Shown here one piece after another: positions 6,548-12,444 of a DNA stretch of 12,498 nt. A program made the position numbers and the translations under genes. The stretch lies in NCBI GenBank assembly GCA_003242605.1, contig QGUZ01000133.1, positions 1-12,498 on the forward strand, given 5' to 3'. Source of the DNA: Actinomycetota bacterium. Lineage in GTDB: Bacteria > Actinomycetota > Actinomycetes > Streptosporangiales > Streptosporangiaceae. Position 1 is the first letter of the stretch. Each line of letters opens with the position of its first letter. Below the pieces are notes generated by a model that searched no databases, was not told where the DNA came from, and saw only the letters and a list, made by a program, of their open reading frames with translations.

Positions 6548-6751
6548 ATGTCAGCTCGTACACCCGAGGCCGAGCCACTGCTCACCCCGGCGGAGGTCGC
6601 AACCATGTTCCGCGTCGACCCGAAGACCGTTACCAGGTGGGCGAAAGCGGGCAAGTTGACGTCCATCCGCACCCTCGGCGGTCATCGCCGTTACCGAGAG
6701 ACCGAGGTCCGGGCGTTGCTCGCGGGCATCCCGCAGCAGCGATCGGAGTGA
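6548..6751 (+). CDS. bldC: BldC, MerR-type developmental transcription factor
   Basis: BldC is a very small DNA-binding protein that controls the onset of morphological differentiation in streptomycetes. Unlike classical MerR proteins it has no effector domain and binds DNA as head-to-tail oligomers. The 67-residue product is almost identical to the Streptomyces BldC I remember (68 residues). The HTH is in LLTPAEVATMFRVDPKTVTR, the wing in LGGHRRYRETEVRALL, and the tail is IPQQRSE. ATG 6548 has GGAGGAGAGG at 6530-6539 upstream, and the frame extended to GTG 6482 is not conserved. It is probably monocistronic, with hairpins just downstream. Its presence implies a sporulating or mycelial actinomycete, although homologues also occur in non-sporulating genera. 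Confidence 0.96.
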   Translation: MSARTPEAEPLLTPAEVATMFRVDPKTVTRWAKAGKLTSIRTLGGHRRYRETEVRALLAGIPQQRSE

Positions 6752-6779
6752 GGTCGCCGATCAAGGGGGGAACTCACGG

Positions 6780-6806
6780 CGCGCTCGCGTCGCCGATGTG
6801 AGCGCG
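6780..6806 (+). terminator. Hairpin just after bldC
   Basis: CGCGCTC (6780-6786) and GAGCGCG (6800-6806) are perfect 7-bp arms with a 13-base loop, 28 bases past the bldC stop. It is weaker than the next hairpin and is probably the first part of a tandem terminator. Confidence 0.35.
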
Positions 6807-6840
6807 TCGCACAACCCGTGACCGCGAGGGCCACGGGGCC

Positions 6841-6876
6841 GAGTAAGGCGGTGCCGCCCGCCCGGCACCGCTACTC
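6841..6876 (+). terminator. Strong hairpin, probable bldC terminator
   Basis: GCGGTGCCG (6848-6856) pairs perfectly with CGGCACCGC (6863-6871) across a 6-base loop. GAGTA (6841-6845) and TACTC (6872-6876) extend the stem past a 2-base bulge, giving 14 pairs in all. There is no U-tract. It lies about 90 bp past bldC with no gene immediately after, so it is a good terminator candidate for a monocistronic bldC transcript. Confidence 0.6.
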
Positions 6877-7255
6877 GCGGCAACCCCCGGCCCTGCCGGT
6901 GACCAGGAGCCGGACGGCGGAGCCGAGCGCGACGGCCGGATCCGGCAGCGCGACGATCCGGTCGCCAGGAGGGCCACCCGAGGACGCCACGGCCGCGGCC
7001 GCCGCCGGTCGCGTCGTCGCGTCCCGCCGTTCCCCCTGAACGCCCCGTCGGCGTGGCCGACGCCCGGGGCGGCGACTCCCCACGCCGGTCCGATCGGGCC
7101 GTCCGGTACCGGAAGGTCTCGGCATGCCGCCGACGCCGTCACCCATCCGGCGGCCGCCCGCGCCGCGGCTCCCCCGCCGGTCCAGGTACGGCACGGCACC
7201 GCATACCCCGCCTTCGCCGTACCCGCGTGCACCACGCGACCAGCTGACGGCACAG

Positions 7256-7453
7256 CCGGCGACGAGGCCGGCCACGGCTTCGCTCACCGCGCTCGCGTGC
7301 AGCAGGCCGACGGCGACACAACCCACCTCAGGCCGCGTCAGCGCCGCATGCCGACGGGCCGTCGCGCCGTGTGCGCCACGCTCGCGCGGGCAGGGAGCGG
7401 CAGGCCTGCACTGCGCTCACCGCCGTACCGGTCCTCGTGCTCGCTCGGCCGAA
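7256..7453. repeat. Diverged direct duplication, copy A
   Basis: This segment aligns with 7541-7734 at an offset of 280-288 bp. Shared blocks occur in the same order: AGGCCGGCCACGGCTT (7265-7280 here, 7553 onward in copy B), CAGGCCGAC then CGACAC, CTCAGGCCGC (7327-7336 and 7607-7616), CGCCGT, and CGCTCGGCCGA (7442-7452 and 7723-7733). Small indels account for the drift in offset. Confidence 0.5.
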
Positions 7454-7540
7454 TCGGCCCGGCCCGCCGTGGCTCACCGAGACGCTCACGCTGACGGGCC
7501 ACCACCCGCTGTCCGCACGCGTCATGCCGCCGGTGGCGGC

Positions 7541-7734
7541 ACGCCGGTCACCAGGCCGGCCACGGCTTGCTGCCGCGGCCGCAGGCCGACAACGACACCG
7601 GCCAATCTCAGGCCGCCCTTCCACGGCAAGCAGGTGGGCCGCCGCGTGCCGCTCGACCACGCCCGTCGTCCGGTCAGCGGCAGCCTGCGGTGTGGCGAAC
7701 GCCGTGCCGTGCCCTCGCGCGGCGCTCGGCCGAC
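7541..7734. repeat. Diverged direct duplication, copy B
   Basis: Partner of 7256-7453. The colinear order of shared blocks over about 190 bp argues for a true old duplication rather than shared base composition. On the minus strand both copies encode AVAGLV(T/A)G within otherwise degraded frames. Confidence 0.5.
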
Positions 7735-7783
7735 CGCGACACGGGCGGCCGCATCGCGCTCGCGTGGTCCGTCCGCCGCTCCG

Positions 7784-7918
7784 GTCCCGTGCCTGCACGA
7801 AGTCGAGCAGGAACGTCAGAGCGGCGTCCATCTCGACGTCGTCGAGGCCGAGTCCTTCGAGGGCGCGCAGCTCGTAGTCGTATCCGGCGATCACCCCGGG
7901 CCCGAGCGAAGCAGGGCA
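7784..7918 (-). pseudogene. Fragment of a TetR/AcrR-family regulator (ligand-domain part)
   Basis: On the minus strand about 40 codons read LGPGVIAGYDYELRALEG followed by LGLDDVEMDAALTFLLDFVQ. This is the recognisable middle of the C-terminal ligand-binding domain of a large TetR subfamily in actinobacteria. The expected N-terminal helix-turn-helix is absent upstream: glycine-rich repeat sequence replaces it at 8002-8073. The expected C-terminal helices after FVQ are also replaced by unrelated arginine-rich sequence in all three frames. Antisense frames here are therefore shadows. I read it as a decayed or truncated gene, with segments outside this core deleted or overwritten. The boundaries are approximate. 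Confidence 0.5.
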
Positions 7919-8001
7919 CGCCTCCACCCCCGGCTCTTCAACCACCCGGCCGCGCATGCCGGAGTGGCGGCCGGCACGGGCCGCCCCGCGTTCACCGTGT
8001 C

Positions 8002-8073
8002 CATTCCGCTGCCCGTTCCGCTACCCGTTCCGCCGCCCATCCCTATGCCCATCCCGGCGTCCATCCCGCCGCC
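8002..8073. repeat. Tandem array, six copies of a 12-bp unit
   Basis: Six consecutive 12-mers are seen: CATTCCGCTGCC, CGTTCCGCTACC, CGTTCCGCCGCC, CATCCCTATGCC, CATCCCGGCGTC and CATCCCGCCGCC. The consensus is C(A/G)T(T/C)CCGCYGCC. Copies 2 and 3 differ by one base, while others differ at up to about four positions. If translated, it encodes 4-residue repeats (PVPL-like on plus, GMG/GTGS-like on minus), but neither frame belongs to a credible gene. It lies immediately next to the TetR fragment. Confidence 0.7.
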
Positions 8074-8342
8074 CGGTCTCCTCGTCGCGGCGCTCCCGCC
8101 ACCGGGCGTCCCGCCACCCGCCGCCCAGGCGATGGATGGAACGGTCGTGGCACGTGCCGATCCGTCCCCGCCGCTCCCCGGCACTCGTCGCCGTGGCCGC
8201 CCCGAAACCCGGCACGGCCGCGCCCCAAACCCCAGTGAGGCGAAACTCCCTCGCGATCGGTCGCGCAGGTCCGTGGGACCGGTTCGGCGGGCCCACGGGC
8301 ACCGGCGCACGTCGTGCACCAGTGGCCGATGACCGCGAAAAC

Positions 8343-8389
8343 GTCACGATGGGTGACTGCGGGTACATGCGACGATCACACCCGTACCC
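8343..8389. promoter_or_regulatory. Inverted repeats upstream of lacI-type gene, candidate operator region
   Basis: Two inverted repeats lie side by side 70-115 bp before the regulator start: GTCAC-GATGG-GTGAC at 8343-8357, and GGGTAC (8361-8366) with GTACCC (8384-8389). A further CGGGTAC lies just inside the coding region near 8500. LacI-family regulators often control their own promoter through such palindromes. No clear -35/-10 pair can be assigned. Confidence 0.3.
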
Positions 8390-8459
8390 TTCCCGGCCTT
8401 GGATCGTTTGGTCTGACAGGTGCACATCCTCTGACCATGGGGGAGACGTGGGGAGAACC

Positions 8460-9557
8460 GTGCCAGGACCGTATTCGCAGACCTCTACCCGCAGGCGTGC
8501 GGGTACGGCGACGCCGCAACCCGGACTGCCTGACGGTTTCGGACCACCTCTCAGACCGCGACCGACGATCCGCAACGTGGCCGAACGGGCCGGCGTGTCG
8601 AAATCGCTGGTGTCGCTGGTACTTCGCGGCTCCCCCCATGTGAGCGAACACCGGCGGGAGGCCGTGCTCCAGGCGGCACGTGAGCTCGGCTACCGGCCCA
8701 ACGCCGTGGCCCGCAGCCTCGTCGAGGGCCGCACCCACCTGGTGGGCGCGCTCGTCGCGGACCTGCACAACCCGTTCTACGCCGAGTTCCTCGACGGCCT
8801 GCAGGAGAGCCTGCACGGCGAAGGGCTGCGCCTGCTGATCGGCAGCGGCCGGTTCGACCCGGCGTTCGAGGACGAGGCGGTGGAGGCGTTCCTCGAGCTG
8901 CGCGTCGACGGCCTCGTGCTGCTCGGCGTGGCGCCTTCCAGCGACACCCTCGCCGAGGCCGCCGCCTACACGCCCACCGTCGTGGTCGGCGAACGCGACG
9001 TCGAGCTCGACGGGGTCGACATCGTGGTCGACGACGACCAGCTCGGCGCCCGGCTCGCCATCGACCACCTCGTGCAGCACGGCCACCGCCGCATCGCCCA
9101 CATCGAGGGCTCCCCGTCCTCCGCGGCGCGCTACCGCTGCGAGGGCTACCTCGTCGCGATGCGCCGCCACGGGCTCGCGCCGTACATCATGGTCGAGCAG
9201 GGCGAGTCCAGCGAGGAGGGCGGCAAGAAGGCCGCGCTGGCGCTGCTCCGCCGCGACCCGCGGCCGACCGCGATCTTCGCCACCAACGACATCGTCGCGC
9301 TCGGCGTGCTCGCCGCCGCGAAGGAGATGGGCCTGCGGGTGCCCGAGGATCTGTCGATCGTCGGCTACGACAACACCCACCTCGCCGCGCTCAACCAGAT
9401 CTCGCTGACGAGCGTCGACCAACCGCGCCGGGCCATGGGCCGGTCCGCGGCCGCGCTGCTCAGCGACCGCATCTCCGGACCCGGCAAGCCGTCCCGGCTG
9501 CGCGAGGTGAGCCCGAGCCTCGTCGTCCGCACCAGCTCCGGCCCCGCGCCCGAGTGA
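8460..9557 (+). CDS. LacI/GalR-family transcriptional regulator
   Basis: The 365-residue product has a LacI-type helix-turn-helix at about residues 36-58 (TIRNVAERAGVSKSLVSLVL), the hinge helix region GYRPNAVARSL, and a periplasmic-binding-protein-like effector domain (LVGALVADLHNPFYAEFLDG, GLVLLG, HGHRRIAHIEG, FATNDIVALGVL, LSIVGYDNTHLA, TSVDQP). It is expected to bind DNA as a dimer and respond to a small ligand, usually a sugar. The ligand cannot be told from sequence, and no sugar gene is adjacent. GTG 8460 has GGGAG at 8451-8455, and GTG 8448 is an alternative. Either leaves an unusual polar tail of about 35 residues before the HTH. No gene of the same regulon is evident unless the 9743 gene belongs to it. 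Confidence 0.93.
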   Translation: MPGPYSQTSTRRRAGTATPQPGLPDGFGPPLRPRPTIRNVAERAGVSKSLVSLVLRGSPHVSEHRREAVLQAARELGYRPNAVARSLVEGRTHLVGALVADLHNPFYAEFLDGLQESLHGEGLRLLIGSGRFDPAFEDEAVEAFLELRVDGLVLLGVAPSSDTLAEAAAYTPTVVVGERDVELDGVDIVVDDDQLGARLAIDHLVQHGHRRIAHIEGSPSSAARYRCEGYLVAMRRHGLAPYIMVEQGESSEEGGKKAALALLRRDPRPTAIFATNDIVALGVLAAAKEMGLRVPEDLSIVGYDNTHLAALNQISLTSVDQPRRAMGRSAAALLSDRISGPGKPSRLREVSPSLVVRTSSGPAPE

Positions 9558-9625
9558 CCGGGCGGTCTGGCGCGTTCCCACGGCCAGCGGGTCATCCAGG
9601 AACCCCCAAAGCTCGGTCAAGGCAC

Positions 9626-9640
9626 GCCACGAATCGTGGC
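9626..9640. repeat. CACGA-N-TCGTG palindrome, copy 3 (15-bp perfect version)
   Basis: GCCACGAATCGTGGC has 7-bp perfect arms around a central A, the longest of the three copies. It lies 68 bp after the LacI-type gene stop, about 100 bp upstream of the 9743 gene, and 8 bp before a -10-like TTAACT at 9649-9654. As a free-standing hairpin it has almost no loop, so a protein-binding site is more likely than a terminator. Confidence 0.6.
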
Positions 9641-9648
9641 ATCCGGTG

Positions 9649-9654
9649 TTAACT
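9649..9654 (+). promoter_or_regulatory. Candidate -10 element for the 9743 gene
   Basis: TTAACT stands out in GC-rich sequence. The -35 position would fall inside the palindrome at 9626-9640. A start near 9661 would give a leader of about 80 bases to ATG 9743. Confidence 0.3.
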
Positions 9655-9742
9655 CGGGGCCGTGACGCCGACCCCCACGGGGACGCAGACCGGCGGTCGG
9701 CGTTGGAGCACAACGCGACCACGAGCAAAGACGGGGGTTTTC

Positions 9743-10003
9743 ATGCGTGATCCAGAGCTGGTGTCCTGCGCGCAACGGGCCGCCACGGCGCTCGAGCGCG
9801 CCTGGGCGGGCTGGCGGAGCGCGCGGGGGCGGAGCACGGAAGGCCACGGCGAGTCCGTCGCGGGCTACGTGGCCCACTCGATCGACCACCCCTGGGGCCG
9901 TCCCCGGGTGGTGCTCGGCCTCGACGCCGAGGACGCCCACGAGCTCGCCGCCCTGCTCCAGGCGCAGGAGGAGCACACCTCGGCGGCGCTGAACCGGGGC
10001 TAG
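9743..10003 (+). CDS. Small conserved actinobacterial protein of unknown function
   Basis: This is an 86-residue, soluble-looking protein without cysteine motifs or membrane segments. It opens MRDPELVSCAQRAATALERAW, an amphipathic helix, followed by a central SVAGYVAHSIDHPWGRPRVV, then LGLDAEDAHELAALLQ. The pattern Y-V-x-x-S-[IL]-x-x-P-W-G-x-P-R-V-V resembles short hypothetical proteins I recall in Streptomyces, but I cannot name a domain. ATG 9743 is preceded by a G-run (9733-9737). A frame extended to GTG 9662 uses several A-ending codons not seen in the gene body, so the shorter form is preferred. It is apparently monocistronic, with a palindrome and -10-like site upstream and a strong hairpin downstream. 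Confidence 0.75.
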   Translation: MRDPELVSCAQRAATALERAWAGWRSARGRSTEGHGESVAGYVAHSIDHPWGRPRVVLGLDAEDAHELAALLQAQEEHTSAALNRG

Positions 10004-10091
10004 CCCGCGCGGGGCCGCGGCCGGAACGCGCAGCCCGCTCCCGGCCTCCCGTCCCCGGAAGACCCCGCCCTTCCCGCGAGTGTGACGTCCC

Positions 10092-10115
10092 CCTCCCCCG
10101 CGAGGGCGGGGGAGG
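10092..10115 (+). terminator. Strong GC hairpin after the 9743 gene
   Basis: Perfect 10-bp arms (CCTCCCCCGC at 10092-10101, GCGGGGGAGG at 10106-10115) close a GAGG tetraloop, 88 bp past the 9743 gene stop. It is the most stable simple hairpin in the window, with no U-tract. It separates the small gene from the amidase gene. Confidence 0.7.
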
Positions 10116-10268
10116 TCGCAACGCCACCGTCGCACCGCGCGTAAGTTGGAGGGACGGAAGGGCGTCACCGGGGTGCTCCGCGACACCGGTGCGGACACCG
10201 TGAGCGAGCGAGGAGGGCGACCCGGTGGGGGTCAGGTACCACCGGGCCCGCCCGGCACGGGAGGTCCT

Positions 10269-11129
10269 GTGAGAGGTCGGACGCTGGTCGCGACGATGGT
10301 CACGCTGTACGGGCTCGGGGCCGTGGCGGCGTGCGGAGGCGCCCAGGGGGCGGCGGAGTCGGCTTCGCCGGCGAAGGCGGGTTCGCCGGCGGAGTCGAGT
10401 CCGCCGCTCGGCGTGGCGACCTCCGCGGCGCGGGCGACGGCCCCGGCACGTTCGACCGGGACCGCGGACAAGCCGCTCAAGGGCAAGGTCGTGGTGATCG
10501 ACCCGGGCCACAACGGCCACAACTACCGGCGGCCCGACGTGATCAACCGCCTCGTCGACGTGCACACGCACAAGAAGCCCTGCGACACGACGGGCACCCA
10601 GACCAACGACGGCTACACCGAGGCCGCGTTCACTTGGGACGTCGCGCAGCACACGGCGAAGGCGCTGCGGGCCGCCGGGGCCACGGTCAAGCTCACCCGG
10701 AAGAGCAACACCGGGGTGGGGCCGTGCATCACCGAGCGGGCCGCCATCGGCAACCGGGCGAAGGCCGACGCGGCGATCTCGATCCACGCCGACGGCGCCG
10801 GCCCGAAGGCCCACGGCTTCCACGTGATCATGCCGAAGAAGATCAACGGCCCGGTGGACCCCGTGGTGGGCGCCTCGCGCCGCCTCGGCATCGCGATCCG
10901 GGACGCGGTCCACGCCGGCACGGACCTGCCGTACTCCACCTACATCGGCAAGCAGGGCCTGGACTTCCGGGACGATCTCGGCGGGCTCAACCTGTCCACC
11001 GTGCCGAAGGTGTTCCTCGAGTGCGGGAACATGCGCAACGCGGCGGACGCCGCCAAGTTCAAGAACCCGAAGTTCCGCCAGCGTCTCGGCCAGGCCATCG
11101 CGAAGGGCATCGAGAAGTACCTCGGCTAG
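10269..11129 (+). CDS. Zinc-dependent N-acetylmuramoyl-L-alanine amidase, predicted lipoprotein
   Basis: It cleaves the amide bond between N-acetylmuramic acid and L-alanine in peptidoglycan, outside the membrane. GTG 10269 (GGGAGG at 10259-10264) gives a 286-residue product with a short signal peptide and lipobox V-A-A-C22, so the mature protein should be lipid-anchored at Cys22. A Ser/Ala/Pro linker (about 23-70, containing two SPA repeats) leads to an Amidase_3 domain. The zinc ligands H81 (DPGHNG), E118 (DGYTEAAF) and H173 (SIHADG) and the catalytic E251 (FLECGN) are all present. C105 and C153 may form a disulfide like that described for mycobacterial Rv3717/Ami1. The frame extends upstream to 10146, but that would bury the signal peptide. 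It is convergent with pyrD. No cell-wall-binding domain is seen. Confidence 0.92.
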   Translation: MRGRTLVATMVTLYGLGAVAACGGAQGAAESASPAKAGSPAESSPPLGVATSAARATAPARSTGTADKPLKGKVVVIDPGHNGHNYRRPDVINRLVDVHTHKKPCDTTGTQTNDGYTEAAFTWDVAQHTAKALRAAGATVKLTRKSNTGVGPCITERAAIGNRAKADAAISIHADGAGPKAHGFHVIMPKKINGPVDPVVGASRRLGIAIRDAVHAGTDLPYSTYIGKQGLDFRDDLGGLNLSTVPKVFLECGNMRNAADAAKFKNPKFRQRLGQAIAKGIEKYLG

Positions 11130-11168
11130 CGCCGGGCTCCGGGGCGGTACGGCCCGGCCGCCCGGCGC
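11129..11168. terminator. Bidirectional hairpin between amidase gene and pyrD
   Basis: GCGCCGGG (11129-11136) pairs perfectly with CCCGGCGC (11161-11168). Inside, CCGGG and CCCGG form a second stem. It starts on the last base of the amidase stop codon and ends about 40 bp before the pyrD stop on the other strand. It can serve both convergent genes. Confidence 0.6.
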
Positions 11169-11207
11169 GCGCCATCCCGCGTGCCGCGCCCGCCGCGGGC
11201 GGAGGCG

Positions 11208-12293
11208 TCAGCCGCCGCTGCGGGTCGGCACGGCCATCTTGCCGATGACCTCCCGGATCGAGGAGTGGCCGTGCAGCCGGAGGCGGCGGGACAGGGCGCG
11301 GTTGATCCGGGCGGCCCACAGCGGGCCCTCGTAGACCATCGCGGTGTAGCCCTGCACCAGGGTGGCCCCGGCGAGCAGCCGCTCCCACACGTCGTCGACG
11401 TTCTCCACGCCGCCGACCGAGACGAGGGTGATCCGGTCCCCGACCCGGGCGTACAGCCGCCGCAGCACCTCCAGCGAGCGGGCCTTCAGCGGCCGGCCGG
11501 AGAGCCCGCCGGGCTGGGTGTCCGGCACGCCGTCGCGGCGGATCGTGGTGTTCGTGGCGATGATCCCGTCGAGGCCGAGCTCGACCGCGAGGTCGGCGAC
11601 CGCGTCGACGTCCTCGTCCGCCAGGTCGGGGGCGATCTTCACCAGCAGCGGGGTACGGCGCGGCAGCGCCTCGGTCACCTCGCGGACCGCGGCGAGCAGC
11701 GGCCGCAGCCGCTCCACCGCCTGCAGGTCCCGCAGCCCGGGCGTGTTCGGCGAGCTGACGTTCACCACGAGGTAGTCGGCGCGGTCGGCGAGCGCGCGGG
11801 CGCTGGCAACGTAGTCGGCGACGGCCTGGGACTCGGGCACGACCTTGGTCTTGCCGATGTTGACCCCGACGACCACCGGCACCCCGCGCACCCGGGCGAG
11901 GCGGCGGGCGACGACGGCCGCGCCGTCGTTGTTGAAGCCCATCCGGTTGATGATCGCCCGCTGCTTCGGCAGCCGGAACAGCCGCGGCCGGGCGTTCCCC
12001 GGCTGGGCGTGCCTGGTGACCGTGCCCACCTCGACGTGGCCGAAGCCGAACGCGGCGAGCGCCTCGAAGCAGACGCCGTTCTTGTCGAACCCGGCGGCGA
12101 GCCCGAACGGCGACGGGAAGTGCACCCCGAACGCGCTCACCCGCAGCGCGGGGTCGTGCGGCGCAAGCCTCCGGTGGACGGCCCGGTTGAGCGGGCGCAC
12201 CCGGGAGAGCGCCGCGAGCGCCCGGACGGTCGCCCGGTGCACGTCCTCGGCGTCGAGCCGCTGCAGGACCTGGCTGAATATGAGTCGATACAT
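11208..12293 (-). CDS. pyrD: Dihydroorotate dehydrogenase, class 2 (quinone-dependent)
   Basis: It oxidises dihydroorotate to orotate in pyrimidine synthesis and passes electrons through FMN to membrane quinones. The 361-residue product shows class 2 hallmarks: the N-terminal amphipathic membrane-associating helix (MYRLIFSQVLQRLDAEDVHR), PFGLAAGFDKNG, NRMGFNNDG, the catalytic serine S181 in NVSSPNTPGLRDLQ, KIAPDL, and the FMN-phosphate region SVGGVENVDDVWERL with GYTAMVYEGP. I prefer ATG 12293-12291 because family proteins begin there. The frame extended to GTG 12335 uses codons such as CTA, GTA and TCA that are rare in the body. No Shine-Dalgarno precedes ATG 12293. A -10-like TAGGGT (complement of 12334-12339) would give a leader of about 33 bases. 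It is complete, and apparently stands alone rather than in a pyr operon. Confidence 0.96.
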   Translation of the reverse strand: MYRLIFSQVLQRLDAEDVHRATVRALAALSRVRPLNRAVHRRLAPHDPALRVSAFGVHFPSPFGLAAGFDKNGVCFEALAAFGFGHVEVGTVTRHAQPGNARPRLFRLPKQRAIINRMGFNNDGAAVVARRLARVRGVPVVVGVNIGKTKVVPESQAVADYVASARALADRADYLVVNVSSPNTPGLRDLQAVERLRPLLAAVREVTEALPRRTPLLVKIAPDLADEDVDAVADLAVELGLDGIIATNTTIRRDGVPDTQPGGLSGRPLKARSLEVLRRLYARVGDRITLVSVGGVENVDDVWERLLAGATLVQGYTAMVYEGPLWAARINRALSRRLRLHGHSSIREVIGKMAVPTRSGG

Positions 12294-12444
12294 CAGTGAT
12301 AGAGGGTGATACAGCTCGGATACGGCACGAGTCACCCTAGCCCGGCCGCGCGACCGGCAGGTCTTGCGCCCCGCCTCAGCGTGTGTTCTGCTGATGACAC
12401 CGGGGAGTATCCCTCGACCGTCGGTTCGTCATTACGCTCACCGA

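Larger units (their letters stand above)
6752..8459. other. Gene-poor 1.7-kb region with relics and repeats
   Basis: No intact gene is convincing. The long open frames on both strands are proline/arginine-rich and lack family motifs or plausible ribosome sites. The region instead holds two hairpins after bldC, a diverged direct duplication (about 7256-7453 and 7541-7734), a TetR-type gene fragment near 7784-7918 on the minus strand, a 12-bp tandem array at 8002-8073, and inverted repeats before lacI. On the minus strand, segments near 7250-7326 (VGLLHASAVSEAVAGLVAG), 7550-7620 (QQAVAGLVTG) and 6898-6960 (GSAVRLLVTG) share a short hydrophobic pattern, possibly relics of a membrane protein. This looks like decayed gene content rather than one functional system. 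Confidence 0.5.

Noticed and set aside
7124..8332. A 402-codon plus-strand frame in the gene-poor tract
   Set aside because: It is mostly Pro/Arg/Ala low-complexity sequence; its most protein-like part (7790-7920) is the antisense of the TetR fragment, and the rest covers the 12-bp tandem array.
10092..10115. Hairpin resembling a type I-E CRISPR repeat of actinobacteria
   Set aside because: It occurs once only, with no spacers or further repeats, and sits where a terminator is expected.
11181..12299. A 372-codon plus-strand frame over pyrD
   Set aside because: It is antisense to pyrD with typical shadow composition (Val/Asp/His/Arg-rich), without a start signal.
12294..12335. Upstream extension of pyrD to a GTG at 12335
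   Set aside because: The extra 14 codons include CTA, GTA and TCA, rare in the gene body, and the family starts at the MYRL helix. The extension also overlaps a -10-like element.
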